A stretch of 64,000 nt of DNA from Hyphomicrobiales bacterium (GCA_900465675.1 UBJR01000008.1:1-64000); one strand, 5' to 3'; shown: positions 46,597-59,429, counted from the stretch's first letter. Numbers and translations: made by a program. Notes: a model not told the origin generated them from the letters alone.

Positions 46597-47778
46597 TCAC
46601 AGGAAAAGCCCTTCGCGCATGCTTCTCATCAGGTCGGTGACCTTATCGTCCGGTTTTTCCCACAGAATAATGCGCAACTCGACGACGAGATCGCCCTTTG
46701 CGCCGTTGCCGTCAGGCAGTCCCTGGTTTTGGACGCGGATCGATTTGTCCGAACCGGACCAGGCCGGAACGCTGACCCGGACTTTGCCGTCGGGACCATC
46801 GATCTCGGCTTCCGTGCCCAGCACGGCGTTCTCGATGGTCAGCGGCAGAACGGTGTGCAGGTCATAGCCGTGCACGGTAAACTTCGGGTCGGATGCGATG
46901 CGCACGCTGATCACGGCGTCGCCGCGCTGCATGTTCGGCAGTTTCAGCCCCTGTCCCTTAAGGCGGACCTGCTGGCCGTCTGTTGTCCCTGAGGAAAGCG
47001 TGAAGCTCGCCTCCTGGGCTTCGCCCAGCGGAACGGTGATACGGTTGCCTTTCAGGATGTCTTCGATCGTCACCGTCGCCTGGGCAAACTGGTCCGGCGC
47101 CTTTTCGGGTGCCGGGGCAGCGCCGGTGAACCGGCGCACCAGCGATGTCAGAATGCTGAAAGGCTGCAATATGTTGGCTGCTGCTGCAGCGGCATTCGCG
47201 TCGGCATTGTCGCCATCCGGCTTGGCCGCGTCCGGCTCGCTCTTGGCAGCCTCGGGTTCGGCAGGTTTTGCCTTTGCCTGCGATTGTGCCTGCTGCTGGG
47301 CCTGGCCCGTCGCGCCGGCGCCCGCAGTCTTGGCCTGCGCGTTCGCGCCGAAGATGCGCTCGACGACGTCTTCTGCACTTTCGGAGCCTGCTGCCTTCTG
47401 CTTCTGCGCTTCCTCCGCCGCTGCTTTCGCCGCTTTCTGGGCGTTGGCGCGCGCCAGCTCTTCCATCACGCGCTCGGCATTCTCCTGCGCCTGTTTGGCA
47501 CGGATAGCCGCTTCATGTGCGGCCTGGCGCTGCTGCATGATGGTTTCGCCGCTGACCTTTGCCGCCGCCATGCGCGCAGCCGTGTCGAAGAGGCTGCGCT
47601 TCTTCGGATCCTTCAGCGTCTCATAGGCGCGGCCGACCTCGGCGAAACGCGCCGTGGCGTTCGGGTCGCTCTGATTGTGGTCAGGATGGACCGCCTTGGC
47701 CATATTGCGCCAAGCAGCCTTGATTTCGTCAGCTCCTGCGTCCCTCTGGACGCCCAAAACCTTATATGGATCGCGCAT
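46597..47778 (-). CDS. DnaJ family co-chaperone with long Ala/Gln/Lys-rich linker
   Basis: A J-domain protein that would stimulate DnaK. Residues 1-70 form the J domain with HPDHN as the HPD motif (DPYKVLGVQRDAGADEIKAAWRNMAKAVHPDHN). The next 150 residues are low-complexity and helical, rich in Ala, Lys and Gln (ENAERVMEELARANAQKAAKAA), with a stretch of repeated Ala-rich units. The last 150 residues match the DnaJ C-terminal substrate-binding domain (GQGLKLPNMQRGDAVISVRI, DLHTVLPLTIENAVLG). The zinc-finger domain is absent, as in CbpA-type proteins. The ATG at 47778 begins MRDPYKVLG. fabI follows on the same strand. Confidence 0.92.
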   Translation of the reverse strand: MRDPYKVLGVQRDAGADEIKAAWRNMAKAVHPDHNQSDPNATARFAEVGRAYETLKDPKKRSLFDTAARMAAAKVSGETIMQQRQAAHEAAIRAKQAQENAERVMEELARANAQKAAKAAAEEAQKQKAAGSESAEDVVERIFGANAQAKTAGAGATGQAQQQAQSQAKAKPAEPEAAKSEPDAAKPDGDNADANAAAAAANILQPFSILTSLVRRFTGAAPAPEKAPDQFAQATVTIEDILKGNRITVPLGEAQEASFTLSSGTTDGQQVRLKGQGLKLPNMQRGDAVISVRIASDPKFTVHGYDLHTVLPLTIENAVLGTEAEIDGPDGKVRVSVPAWSGSDKSIRVQNQGLPDGNGAKGDLVVELRIILWEKPDDKVTDLMRSMREGLFL

Positions 47779-48019
47779 AGTAATCCGCCGGTGTCCGATC
47801 CGGCTGCCACCCTTTGGCAGCCGAAAGCCCAATAACAACTCTTTGCGCGCCATCCGGTTCAACCGGACCTCGCGCTTATGGGCTGGATCGTGCGGGAGAG
47901 TTGCTAATCACTTGTTATTTTCGCCGCCGGTGTCGGTGGCTTTCGCGGCAAATGGTTATCGTTCTGCTAAGCATTGTCATGCCGCCGCCGCGCGCATTAA
48001 GCATTCCTGTGGAAAAGTT

Positions 48020-48478
48020 TCAGCCTTCCGGCTGGAAGCTCAGAAGCTGCCAGTTGCCGCCGCCGACCAGGCAGGTCTTGCCCATGAACTTGGCGATGCC
48101 GTCATAGGAATGACGGGTGGTGCGGAACTGCCGGCAGACCTGGCCGGAATCGTTGTTCTCGACGATCGTGTCGATCACGCCCGCACTGCCGGTCGAGGCA
48201 TTGGCCCAGGCCAGCGGCTGCGCGCCGACCTTGCCGACATCGGCAGAGGTCACGGCGTTGCGCACGGTCATTTCGTCTGAAAGCGTATCGGTGCTCGGCG
48301 GATTCTGCGGCACGGTACCGGTCGAGACGGAGCGGTCGACCTTGGAATCGCTGAGGAAGTCAAAACCACCGGTCATGCAGCCTGACAGCGAGAGTATCGC
48401 CATGCCGATGAGAAGGAGCGAACCACTGCGGCGCAGGAAGCCCTTTGTATGGTGAGTTGACTTTGCTATGACTTCCAC
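48020..48478 (-). CDS. RT0821/Lpp0805-like surface lipoprotein
   Basis: The 152-residue protein has a long basic N-terminal segment, a hydrophobic stretch and a lipobox, LLIGMAILSLSGC, with Cys34 as the lipidation site. The mature part ends in VENNDSGQVCRQFRTTRHSYDGIAKFMGKTCLVGGGNWQLLSF, which matches the family of alphaproteobacterial surface proteins named after RT0821. It contains two further cysteines (C at QVCRQF and TCLVG) that could pair. Its role is unknown. The gene is divergent from pdxH across 66 bases, a layout I associate with rhizobia. Confidence 0.85.
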   Translation of the reverse strand: MEVIAKSTHHTKGFLRRSGSLLLIGMAILSLSGCMTGGFDFLSDSKVDRSVSTGTVPQNPPSTDTLSDEMTVRNAVTSADVGKVGAQPLAWANASTGSAGVIDTIVENNDSGQVCRQFRTTRHSYDGIAKFMGKTCLVGGGNWQLLSFQPEG

Positions 48479-48544
48479 CCTGTGTCCTGTCCAGTCGTGA
48501 ATAGCTGGGCATTTAACCTGATAACCCGGGGCATTTGAGCTAAT

Positions 48545-49165
48545 ATGTCGGCAAATGAGTTAACAAGCAGTGACTTTACCGAACGCGGCGAACCATTCAA
48601 GCTTTTCGCGGAATGGCTGAAGGAAGCCGAGGCTTCGGAGGTCAACGATCCCAATGCCGTCGCGCTGGCAACCGTCGATGAGGCTGGTCTTCCCAATGTC
48701 CGCATGGTCCTCCTGAAGGGATTCGATACCGCAGGCTTCGTGTTCTACACCAATTTCGAGAGCCAGAAAGGTCGCGAAATCTTGGGACAGCAAAAGGCGG
48801 CGATGTGCTTCCATTGGAAGACGCTGCGCCGCCAGGTGCGTTTGCGTGGTCCGGTGGAAGTCGTAACCGACGAAGAGGCCGACGTCTATTTTAAATCGCG
48901 CGCCCGCGGCAGCCGCATCGGTGCCTGGGCCTCGAAACAGTCCCGTCCGCTCGAAAGCCGCTTCGCACTCGAGAAGTCGGTTGCCGAATATACCGCCCGC
49001 TATGCGATCGGTGAAATTCCCCGCCCGTCCTATTGGTCCGGTTTCCGCATCAAGCCTGTCAGCATCGAGTTCTGGAAAGACCAGAATTTCCGTCTCCACG
49101 ACCGCATCGAGTTTCGCCGTGCAGAGCCCGAGGGCGATTGGGAAAAGGTCCGGATGTATCCGTAA
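48545..49165 (+). CDS. pdxH: Pyridoxamine 5'-phosphate oxidase
   Basis: PdxH oxidises pyridoxine- or pyridoxamine-5'-phosphate to pyridoxal phosphate with FMN. The 206-residue protein has the FMN-contact segments [29 protein letters not shown] and [25 protein letters not shown], and the C-terminal [24 protein letters not shown]...MYP signature. The length matches the family. It starts 66 bases from a divergent lipoprotein gene and its stop is 4 bases from the convergent deacetylase gene. Confidence 0.97.
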   Translation: MSANELTSSDFTERGEPFKLFAEWLKEAEASEVNDPNAVALATVDEAGLPNVRMVLLKGFDTAGFVFYTNFESQKGREILGQQKAAMCFHWKTLRRQVRLRGPVEVVTDEEADVYFKSRARGSRIGAWASKQSRPLESRFALEKSVAEYTARYAIGEIPRPSYWSGFRIKPVSIEFWKDQNFRLHDRIEFRRAEPEGDWEKVRMYP

Positions 49166-49169
49166 CCTC

Positions 49170-50216
49170 TTATTTCCCCATCAGTTTCAGGGGAATGCCT
49201 GAGGCCAGCGCCGTGACGTAGCGCGGCTTCTGGTAGAGGCCGTTCAGCGATAGACGCGGCAGGTAATGGGTGCCGCCGGATAGCCCGGTCTCTATAACGC
49301 CGGGCTGCGTTGTCACGGACACCGTGAAGCCGAGGCCGGCGGCGATTGCCGCCTCGCGTTGCGTCGCCGCCTCCCGGGTGCCGTAAGGAAAAGCGATCGT
49401 CACGGGCCGATGGCCGGTGACCACTTCTACGTGATCGGCCGAAATCAGCATCTCCTCGCGGGCGTCGGCTTCCGGCAGCCGGGCGAGCGCCCGGTGGCTG
49501 ATCGTGTGCGCGCCGAGCGAGGCGAGGGGGCTCGCTTCCAGCAGATTGAGCTCGGCCTCGCCCATCACCAGATCGTCGACGATGCCGAGCGGATCGATCT
49601 CGTGCTGCCGCGCCAGCGCGTCGAGCCGCGCGATTGTCGCCGTTTCGTCAGTGCTATGGAGAAAGGTGGCAAATCTCGCGAATGCCGCGTATTGATCTGC
49701 CGGATTTTCGAGCTTGAGTATCTCATCGCCGCTGCCGAAATCGAAATGCAGCAGATCGGCGCGGCGCAACAGCAGCGTCAGCGTTTCCCACCAGATACTG
49801 TGCGTGCGCTCGGTCAGCCCCTTGGCCACGAAGATCGTGAACGGCGCCTCGTGCCTTTCGAAAATCGGATAGGCGTGGACGAGATTGTTGCGATAACCGT
49901 CGTCGAGTGTGAAGGCGGCAAACGGCGCATCGCCTGCCGGCGCAGAGAGCAGGGCAGGGACGTCCGAAAGCGCAACGAAGCGATATCCGTCCTTCGTCAG
50001 CCGCGACAGCGCCGCATCGAGGAATTCCGGCGTAATTTCGAGATGCGCATTGGGTTCGAAGTCATGCACCTCGTAAGGGCGGACATGGTGCAGGGTGAAG
50101 ATTGCGCCACGGCCGCGCGCGCCGCGCATCAGCCGCGTAGCGCTGATCAGATGCGCCGCTTCAAGGCCGGCGGTGATGGCGGCCTTTTTCGCCCTTTTTT
50201 TCCACAATCCCTGCAT
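49170..50216 (-). CDS. Polysaccharide deacetylase family protein
   Basis: NodB-homology proteins remove N- or O-acetyl groups from carbohydrates. The 348-residue protein has the metal-site start FTLDDGYRNN (Asp-Asp in place of the first His/Asp set), the aligned segment ISHRALAR with GAHTISH as the second metal motif, and VTIAFPYGTREAATQREAA as the third. No signal peptide is obvious; a short basic N terminus precedes. A role in envelope or exopolysaccharide modification is inferred from the fold. It converges with pdxH and is divergent from the carboxypeptidase gene. Confidence 0.85.
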   Translation of the reverse strand: MQGLWKKRAKKAAITAGLEAAHLISATRLMRGARGRGAIFTLHHVRPYEVHDFEPNAHLEITPEFLDAALSRLTKDGYRFVALSDVPALLSAPAGDAPFAAFTLDDGYRNNLVHAYPIFERHEAPFTIFVAKGLTERTHSIWWETLTLLLRRADLLHFDFGSGDEILKLENPADQYAAFARFATFLHSTDETATIARLDALARQHEIDPLGIVDDLVMGEAELNLLEASPLASLGAHTISHRALARLPEADAREEMLISADHVEVVTGHRPVTIAFPYGTREAATQREAAIAAGLGFTVSVTTQPGVIETGLSGGTHYLPRLSLNGLYQKPRYVTALASGIPLKLMGK

Positions 50217-50437
50217 GTCAGCTCCGTGAAAGGTCCAGACCCTACCAATTCTGGTGTTAAACCTTGCTGAAGATTGCTTTTCGGACTGAAATCTTTACGT
50301 TTCCTTCACCACGGGTGGAAAAAACTCAGAGAACCAGTGTTCGTTGCCTCAAAGTCGCGCCAAAGTGCGGGCTTCTGTCACAGAACGGGACACATTTTGG
50401 CAATGCTGCGCGCGCGTGGCACCTAGAGGGGAAATCC

Positions 50438-51715
50438 ATGAACAGGCTGTTGGCCACACTCTTGACTGCGACGCTTGCCTTTTCGGCACCCGTTGCGGCG
50501 ATCGCCGGCAACGCCTCTTTCATCCTCGATGCCCGCACCGGCAAGGTCCTAGCCTCTGAAAATGCCGACGTGCTGAATCATCCGGCATCGCTAACCAAGA
50601 TGATGACCCTCTATCTCGCCTTCGAAGCGATCAATCGCGGCAAGCTCAGCTGGGATAGCCAGATCGTCATGTCCAAATATGCCGCGAGCCGCCCGCCGAC
50701 GAAACTCGGCGTTCGCCCCGGCGGCACGATCACCGTGCGCGAAGCGGTCTATGGCATGATCGTCAAGTCGGCCAACGACGCTGCCGCTGCCATGGGCGAG
50801 AAGCTTGGCGGTTCGGAAAGCAACTTTGCCCGGATGATGACGCAGAAGGCCCGGCAGCTCGGCATGAGCCGCACCACCTTCTACAACGCCTCCGGCCTTC
50901 CCGACGCCCGTCAGGTAACGACGGCCCGCGACATGTCGACCCTCGGCGTGGCGCTGATCCGCAATTTCCCCAAGGAATACCAGCTCTTCTCGGTGGCCTC
51001 CTTCAATTTCCGCGGCAAGACGATCCGCGGCCACAACAATCTCATGTACCGCTACGAAGGCATGGACGGCATCAAGACCGGCTATACCAATGCCTCCGGC
51101 TTCAATCTCGTCAGCGCCGTGCGCGATGGCAACCGCCGCGTCGTCGGCGTCGTTCTCGGCGGCCGCACGGCCCGCAGCCGCGATGCCCAGATGGCAGCAC
51201 TGCTCGACAAGTATCTCGACCGCGCATCGGGTGGTGCCAAGCTGGTTGCCAGTGCCGGCAGCAAGCCGCAGCCGGCAGCGCCCGTTGAAGTCGCTTCCGC
51301 TGCGGATGACGGCGATCTGCCGGTTCCGGTGAACGCACCGCGCGCCCAGGGCGATGCCGAGGCAATCCCCTTCGCACTCGGCTACAGCGGCACCACCGTT
51401 CCACTCGACCGCCCGGCCGCTCTCGACAAGATGGGCAAGGGCGGCAAGCTGCAGGCATCGGCCAGCGGCTGGCAGATCCAGATCTCCGCGGCGCCAAGCG
51501 CCGAGGCCGCACAGGCTCTTCTGGCGCAGGCCAAGACCGAAGGCGGCGCGGCACTGAAATCCGCCTCGCCGCTGACAGAAGCCGTCGGCTCCGGCGCGAG
51601 CGCCGTCTACCGCGCCCGCTTTACCGGTTTCGGCAGCCGCGATGCTGCCGCCGCTGCCTGCGATGCCCTGAAGAAGCGCTCCTATGACTGCGTGATGGTC
51701 GGCGGTAACGGCTGA
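50438..51715 (+). CDS. D-alanyl-D-alanine carboxypeptidase with C-terminal SPOR-like domain
   Basis: A low-molecular-weight penicillin-binding protein that trims the terminal D-Ala of peptidoglycan stem peptides in the periplasm. The 425-residue protein has a signal peptide (residues 1-23), then the three active-site motifs SLTK (51-54), SAN (111-113) and KTG (213-215). A Pro/Ala linker (about 270-340) leads to a C-terminal SPOR-like part, WQIQISAAPSAEAAQALLAQAKTE, expected to bind denuded glycan at the division site. The ATG at 50438 follows AGAGGGGAAA; a longer frame begins at 50264 without signal. It is the first gene after a 221-base gap. Confidence 0.93.
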   Translation: MNRLLATLLTATLAFSAPVAAIAGNASFILDARTGKVLASENADVLNHPASLTKMMTLYLAFEAINRGKLSWDSQIVMSKYAASRPPTKLGVRPGGTITVREAVYGMIVKSANDAAAAMGEKLGGSESNFARMMTQKARQLGMSRTTFYNASGLPDARQVTTARDMSTLGVALIRNFPKEYQLFSVASFNFRGKTIRGHNNLMYRYEGMDGIKTGYTNASGFNLVSAVRDGNRRVVGVVLGGRTARSRDAQMAALLDKYLDRASGGAKLVASAGSKPQPAAPVEVASAADDGDLPVPVNAPRAQGDAEAIPFALGYSGTTVPLDRPAALDKMGKGGKLQASASGWQIQISAAPSAEAAQALLAQAKTEGGAALKSASPLTEAVGSGASAVYRARFTGFGSRDAAAAACDALKKRSYDCVMVGGNG

Positions 51716-51776
51716 TCCGGACTGGACAACAGCCAGGAATCACGGCTCTCCTTCATGAGTACGGAAGGAGAACGAA

Positions 51777-52076
51777 ATGCTGTCAGATCTTGCCGAGAAA
51801 TTCGAGGCGGCCTCAAAGGCCTATGCCGCGGCAAACGGCGTGGAGCGCGATCCCGACTGGTTTCTGCTCAAGCTTCAGGAAGAGATGGGTGAACTCACCC
51901 AGGCCTGGAACCGCCTGACGGGGAGGGGACGCGCCAAGGGCCGGACATCCGCCGAGATGAAGCAGGACCTCGCCGACGAGACCGCCGATCTCCTCGGCCA
52001 CATCCTCCTCTTTGCCCACCACAACGGCATCGACCTCGCACCCTCCGTCGAGCGGAAATGGCTGTTTAGGCCGTGA
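51777..52076 (+). CDS. MazG-like nucleotide pyrophosphohydrolase family protein
   Basis: The 99-residue protein resembles the MazG/NTP-PPase all-alpha fold: LQEEMGELTQAWNR holds the first EExxE cluster and LADETADLLGHILLFAHHNG the second ExxD motif, both metal-binding. Typical substrates are nucleoside triphosphates, but small members vary. It could remove damaged or non-canonical nucleotides; this is inference. The ATG at 51777 has GGAAGGAGAAC upstream. It is convergent with the acetyltransferase gene and 61 bases after the carboxypeptidase. Confidence 0.85.
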   Translation: MLSDLAEKFEAASKAYAAANGVERDPDWFLLKLQEEMGELTQAWNRLTGRGRAKGRTSAEMKQDLADETADLLGHILLFAHHNGIDLAPSVERKWLFRP

Positions 52077-52086
52077 ATGCGCGGGG

Positions 52087-52581
52087 TTACTTGCCGAGTG
52101 CCCGCCGGTAGAACTTGCTGTCGACGCCCATGACAGGGAAGGCGCGGGGGAGGTCGTTCCGGCTGATCTCGCTGAACCCGTTCTTTTCGTAGAACCGGTG
52201 GGCGGCAAGGAACCGGTCAGTGGTGCCGAGGAAGATATCGGTGATCTCATGCTCCCCGGCATGCGCAAGGAGCGCGTCGAGCAGGCGGACGGCGACATTG
52301 TGCTCGCGGCCGCGTACATGGGCCGCCACGAACATCTTGCGCAACGCCGTCTGGTTATTGCCGATATCCTTGAGGCCGAGCGTCCCGACGATCGTTCCGT
52401 CGAGTTCGGCGACCCAGAACTGCCCCTTACGGGCCTGGTAGAAGTCGCGGATCACCGCCAGATCCGGCTGGTCGTCGGCGGTGATGGCGATGCCGAATTC
52501 ATCCCGCTGGATCGGCAGGATCACCGAGAAGACGCCGTCGATGTCGGCGATGGCAAAGGGCCGTATCAGGATCTCGCTCAT
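52087..52581 (-). CDS. GNAT family N-acetyltransferase
   Basis: The 164-residue protein has the GNAT acetyl-CoA fold: WVAELDGTIVGTLGLKDI (beta4), LRKMFVAAHVRGREHNVAVRLLDALLAHA (motif A; the pyrophosphate loop RGREHN departs from the usual RxxGxG/A, lacking the first Gly) and FYEKNGFSEI (motif B). Substrate unknown. It begins 18 bases after the tldD stop on the same strand, so co-transcription is likely. Confidence 0.9.
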   Translation of the reverse strand: MSEILIRPFAIADIDGVFSVILPIQRDEFGIAITADDQPDLAVIRDFYQARKGQFWVAELDGTIVGTLGLKDIGNNQTALRKMFVAAHVRGREHNVAVRLLDALLAHAGEHEITDIFLGTTDRFLAAHRFYEKNGFSEISRNDLPRAFPVMGVDSKFYRRALGK

Positions 52582-52599
52582 CGCCGTCTCCTGAGGTTG

Positions 52600-54015
<1,416 letters not shown>

Positions 54016-54101
54016 GATGGTATGCTCCGCTTCAAAGCTGCAATGCTTCAAGCCGATGTAGGTCCGGACGGGTGTTCGAGCAAGCCCCAATCAGGCCCTT
54101 A

Positions 54102-54707
54102 TCAGGGAAGCGCGTCGTAGCCTTCGGCAAAGCCCTTCAGATCGACAGGAATGCCGATGCCTTCTTCCGGCGTCTGGAAGACGATGAAGGTGGCGCTGGT
54201 GCCGCTGCGGAAGGTCTTGAGCAGCTCGTCCTCGAGCACGACTTCGGCGTAGCAGCCATCGGCGAAGCAACGGACGAAATAGGCGCGGCCGATATCCTTG
54301 CCGTCGACATTGAGGCCGAGGCCGTTCGGCAGCAGCACGCCGAGAGGCGCCAGCACGCGCAGGATCTTCGACTTGCGGTCGGCGGTCTTCAGTACGACGA
54401 CCGAAAGCCCGACCTCCGGCCGGTCTTCGGCGATCACGTTCTGCATCAGCGCGCACTGCTCGGCCGAAGCGCCGGCCGGCTTGTCGCAGACGACGGACCA
54501 GGCGCCGTGGTTGGATTTCACCGTGCCCGGTGCCTGCGGCTGGCTCTGGCCGGGAACGGCCTGCTGCTGTCCGGGTGCCGGGGGCGCGGGTTCGGCCTGT
54601 GCAGGCGGCTTGGCGGCCGGCTGCTGCTGCGCGAAGACGGGGGTGGCCGCTGCTGCTGCAAGTATGGTGGTCACGGCAAGCGACCGCGCAAGGGAACGGA
54701 AACCCAT
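54102..54707 (-). CDS. Invasion-associated locus B (IalB) family protein
   Basis: The 201-residue protein begins with a signal peptide (MGFRSLARSLAVTTILAAAAATPVFA) and a Gln/Pro-rich linker. The mature domain, HGAWSVVCDKP...SAEQCALMQNVI and RAYFVRCFADGCYAEVVLEDELL, has the four cysteines and beta pattern of the IalB family, known from Bartonella and widespread in Rhizobiales. In free-living relatives the role is unknown. The start at 54707 has AGAGG upstream. It is divergent from coxB across a 340-base region. Confidence 0.9.
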   Translation of the reverse strand: MGFRSLARSLAVTTILAAAAATPVFAQQQPAAKPPAQAEPAPPAPGQQQAVPGQSQPQAPGTVKSNHGAWSVVCDKPAGASAEQCALMQNVIAEDRPEVGLSVVVLKTADRKSKILRVLAPLGVLLPNGLGLNVDGKDIGRAYFVRCFADGCYAEVVLEDELLKTFRSGTSATFIVFQTPEEGIGIPVDLKGFAEGYDALP

Positions 54708-55047
54708 AAAAACCTCTGGATTCGAATCGGTGACGGTATTGTTGAAGGCCGTCGCCGAAAATGAAAAGACCTGCCCCGTGAAAACCGGGGGACTACGGCA
54801 GAAATAGGACCTTTCGGCAAGAATGTTCGGGCTTTGGATTGGCCCGCGTAAGGCTTTTCCGTATGATGGTGCAAATCGGCGGTAATGTTTTGTGCCTGCT
54901 TGCGAATTTGTCGTTACGCAAAAATGCCGCATAGACAATTGCTTTGGCCAGTTGCGGTCCATGGCAAACTGTGGTTTGAAGCGCAGAAGATGGCAAGGAT
55001 TCTGCGTTCGATTTATGGCAGGTCAAGCGCTCGAGGGAGATACTAAG
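54708..55047. promoter_or_regulatory. Divergent control region between the IalB gene and coxB
   Basis: 340 bases without a convincing gene. They must hold promoters for both units. An imperfect inverted repeat TTGCG...CGCAA lies near 54900-54921 and a second, AGTTGC...GCAAACT, near 54951-54971. The coxB ribosome site GAGGGAGA is at 55033-55040. No operator can be assigned. Confidence 0.4.
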
Positions 55048-55935
55048 GTGATTAAGAAGGCTTATGCAGCTCTGACCGCGCTGGTCTGTCTGCTTTTTGC
55101 TTCCGGCACATATGCCGATCAGCCGATGCCGTGGCAGGCAACGCTGCAGCCGGCGGCGACGCCGATTATGCGGGAAATCCGCTGGTTCGAACAATATACG
55201 CTGTGGTTCATCGTACCGATCACGCTCTTCGTTCTGATCCTGCTCATCGTTGTCTGTTGGAAGTTCCGTGCGAGCGCCAATCCGGTGCCGTCGAAGACCA
55301 GCCACAACACGGTTATTGAAGTCATCTGGACCGTGGGGCCGGTTCTGATCCTTCTCTTCCTCGCTGTTCCGTCGTTCAACCTTCTGACCGCCCAGCTGAC
55401 GCTGCCGGAAAATCCGGATGTGACGCTGAAGGCAACCGCGACCCAGTGGCAGTGGAATTACGAATATGAAGGCACTGGCGACAATCCGCTGGCCTTCGAT
55501 TCCTACCTGCTGAAGGATCCGGATCGTGCCGCTGCCGGCAAGACCGACCTCTCCACCTATCCGCGCCTGCTCGCTGTCGACAACGAAGTCGTCCTGCCTG
55601 TCGGCAAGACCGTCCGCGTTCTGGTGACCGCCGCTCCGACCGACGTCATCCACGCTTTCGCGATGCCGTCCTTCGGCGTCAAGATCGATGCTGTTCCGGG
55701 CCGCCTCAATGAAACCTGGTTCAAGACCGAGCGCGAAGGCCTGTTCTACGGCCAGTGTTCCGAGCTCTGCGGCAAGGACCATGCGTTCATGCCGATCGCG
55801 ATCCGTGTCGTTTCCGAAGACAAGTACAAGCAGTGGCTGACGGCCGCCGCTTCCGATCTTCCCGGGGCCTACAAAAGCCTCATGGCAGCAACCGATGGTC
55901 CGAAGACCGTCGATGTCGCCGAAAACGCTCAGTAA
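55048..55935 (+). CDS. coxB: Cytochrome c oxidase subunit II
   Basis: Subunit II takes electrons from cytochrome c through the CuA centre and passes them to subunit I. The 295-residue protein has a signal peptide (MIKKAYAALTALVCLLFASGTYA), two membrane helices, and a periplasmic cupredoxin domain with the CuA ligands in TDVIHAFAMP and GQCSELCGKDHAFM (two Cys, His and Met). The aromatic electron-entry segment TQWQWNYEY is present. The GTG start at 55048 has GAGGGAGA 7 bases upstream. It opens the aa3 oxidase operon, with ctaD following 20 bases later. Confidence 0.97.
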   Translation: MIKKAYAALTALVCLLFASGTYADQPMPWQATLQPAATPIMREIRWFEQYTLWFIVPITLFVLILLIVVCWKFRASANPVPSKTSHNTVIEVIWTVGPVLILLFLAVPSFNLLTAQLTLPENPDVTLKATATQWQWNYEYEGTGDNPLAFDSYLLKDPDRAAAGKTDLSTYPRLLAVDNEVVLPVGKTVRVLVTAAPTDVIHAFAMPSFGVKIDAVPGRLNETWFKTEREGLFYGQCSELCGKDHAFMPIAIRVVSEDKYKQWLTAAASDLPGAYKSLMAATDGPKTVDVAENAQ

Positions 55936-55940
55936 TCTAG

Positions 55941-57656
<1,716 letters not shown>

Positions 57657-57722
57657 GATGCTGGAATACCGGACGCCGCACCAAGATGCGGCGTCCGGCC
57701 TTAAGGTAAGCAGGACGGAATA

Positions 57723-58679
57723 ATGACGGTCATCGACAATCACGAGGCACTTGCAAACGAAGGCGACTTTCGCCTGTCGGAAGCAGGCGCACGCGATTAT
57801 TTCGAGCTTCTGAAGCCCCGCGTCATGTCGCTGGTGGTTTTCACGGCCTTTGCCGGCCTCGTGCTGGCGCCCGGACATATCAATCCGATCCTCGGCCTCA
57901 TCTCGATCCTTTGCATTGCTGTCGGCGCAGGCGCGTCGGGTGCGCTGAACATGTGGTATGACGCCGATATCGACGCCGTCATGACCCGTACCGCGCAGCG
58001 CCCGATCCCGGCCGGCCGCATCCAGCCGCGTGAAGCACTGGCTTTCGGCCTCGTGCTCTCGGGCTTCTCGGTCACCATCCTCGGTCTCGCCGTCAACTGG
58101 CTCTCGGCCGGGATCCTGGCCTTCACCATTTTCTTCTATGCCGTCGTTTATACGATGTGGCTGAAGCGCTCGACGCCGCAGAACATCGTCATCGGCGGCG
58201 CGGCAGGCGCCTTCCCGCCGATGATCGGCTGGGCCTGCGTGACCAATTCGGTCACCATCGAAAGCACCGTTCTCTTCCTGATCATCTTCCTGTGGACGCC
58301 GGCGCATTTCTGGGCTCTCGCGCTCTTTAAGATGCACGACTACGAGTCCGTCGGCGTGCCGATGCTGCCGAACGTCTCAGGCGAGCGAACCACCAAGCAT
58401 CAGATCGTTGCCTATGCGGTGCTGACGGCCGTCTGCGGCGTCGTACCGTCCTTGCTCGGCTTTGCCAGCTTCGGCTACGGCCTCGTCGCGACGCTGCTCG
58501 GCGCAATCTTCATAAGCTGTTCCATCGCCGTCTGGCGGATGCCGGATGGCGATCTGAAGATGATCCCGGCAAAGAAGCTGTTCGCGTTCTCGATCTTCTA
58601 TCTGTTTGCCATCTTCTCTGCTCTCATGTTCGATCGCGTGGCCTCTATCCTGGTGTTCCACGCAGGAGGTTTGATTTGA
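57723..58679 (+). CDS. ctaB: Heme o synthase (protoheme farnesyltransferase)
   Basis: CtaB/CyoE transfers a farnesyl group to heme b to make heme o, the precursor of heme a for the oxidase. The 318-residue membrane protein has about nine helices and the prenyltransferase motif [25 protein letters not shown] and the second site [30 protein letters not shown]. The start at 57723 follows a GGACGGAATA stretch 67 bases after the ctaD stop. Its stop overlaps the TTG start of coxF. Confidence 0.97.
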   Translation: MTVIDNHEALANEGDFRLSEAGARDYFELLKPRVMSLVVFTAFAGLVLAPGHINPILGLISILCIAVGAGASGALNMWYDADIDAVMTRTAQRPIPAGRIQPREALAFGLVLSGFSVTILGLAVNWLSAGILAFTIFFYAVVYTMWLKRSTPQNIVIGGAAGAFPPMIGWACVTNSVTIESTVLFLIIFLWTPAHFWALALFKMHDYESVGVPMLPNVSGERTTKHQIVAYAVLTAVCGVVPSLLGFASFGYGLVATLLGAIFISCSIAVWRMPDGDLKMIPAKKLFAFSIFYLFAIFSALMFDRVASILVFHAGGLI

Positions 58680-58816
58680 TCGAAACCGTCAAATTGACCG
58701 AAGCGCAGCGCAAGTCGCGCCGCAATCGCAACGTTGCGCTTGGCCTCGTGCTGGCAGGTCTTTGCGTGCTGTTCTATGCGATCACCATCGTCAAGTTCAC
58801 CGGACACGGAGGCTGA
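58676..58816 (+). CDS. coxF: CoxF-like small cytochrome oxidase assembly protein
   Basis: A 46-residue frame opens with TTG at 58676, overlapping the ctaB stop, with an AGGAGG site just upstream. The product reads [16 protein letters not shown] (actual start M-I-E-T-V-K), then a basic RKSRRNRN segment and a single membrane helix [21 protein letters not shown]. The position between ctaB and ctaG, and this basic-plus-helix layout, match CoxF of rhizobial and other alphaproteobacterial cox operons. It is a small inner-membrane assembly or accessory factor; its exact role is not settled. The ctaG start follows 4 bases after its stop. Confidence 0.85.
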   Translation: MIETVKLTEAQRKSRRNRNVALGLVLAGLCVLFYAITIVKFTGHGG

Positions 58817-58820
58817 GCGA

Positions 58821-59429
58821 ATGAGCGAAACCGTGGACGCGCCGACGAAGAAGGGCCGCAACAACGGTGCCGTCGTTATGATGTGCCTGAGCTTCGTCGT
58901 CGGCATGGGCGCGATGAGCTATGCCGCCGTTCCGCTCTACCGCATGTTCTGCCAGATCACCGGCTACAATGGCACGACGCAGCGCGTCGAGCAGGCCTCG
59001 ACCGTGATCCTCGACCGCAAGATGCGCGTCACCTTCGATGCCAATGTCGCTCCCGGCCTGTTCTGGGAATTCAAGCCGGTGCAGCGCGAAGTCAACCCGC
59101 GCATCGGCGAGACGATCCAGGTCAATTTCGTCGCCGAGAACCGCTCGAACGAGACCCAGCGCGGCCAGGCGGTGTTCAACGTCACGCCGGGCGAAGCCGG
59201 GGCCTATTTCAACAAGGTCCAGTGCTTCTGCTTCACCGAGACGGACCTGAAGCCGGGCGAAAAGCTTGAAATGCCGGTGGTGTTCTACATCGATCCGGAA
59301 ATTACCAAGGCCGTGGAGTCGAAAGACATTCACACGGTCACGCTATCCTATACGTTCTACCCGAAAGAGGGACCGAAGCCGGTGGCTTCGAATGAGGGTG
59401 GAGCGGAGAAGGTTGAAAAGAAACTTTGA
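58821..59429 (+). CDS. ctaG: Cytochrome c oxidase assembly protein CtaG (Cox11 type)
   Basis: CtaG delivers copper to CuB of subunit I. The 202-residue protein has one N-terminal membrane helix ([33 protein letters not shown]) and a periplasmic immunoglobulin-like copper domain with the copper-binding pair in [10 protein letters not shown]. An additional conserved segment FYIDPEI closes the fold. The ATG at 58821 has GGAGG upstream. It is tightly packed between coxF and coxC. Confidence 0.97.
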   Translation: MSETVDAPTKKGRNNGAVVMMCLSFVVGMGAMSYAAVPLYRMFCQITGYNGTTQRVEQASTVILDRKMRVTFDANVAPGLFWEFKPVQREVNPRIGETIQVNFVAENRSNETQRGQAVFNVTPGEAGAYFNKVQCFCFTETDLKPGEKLEMPVVFYIDPEITKAVESKDIHTVTLSYTFYPKEGPKPVASNEGGAEKVEKKL

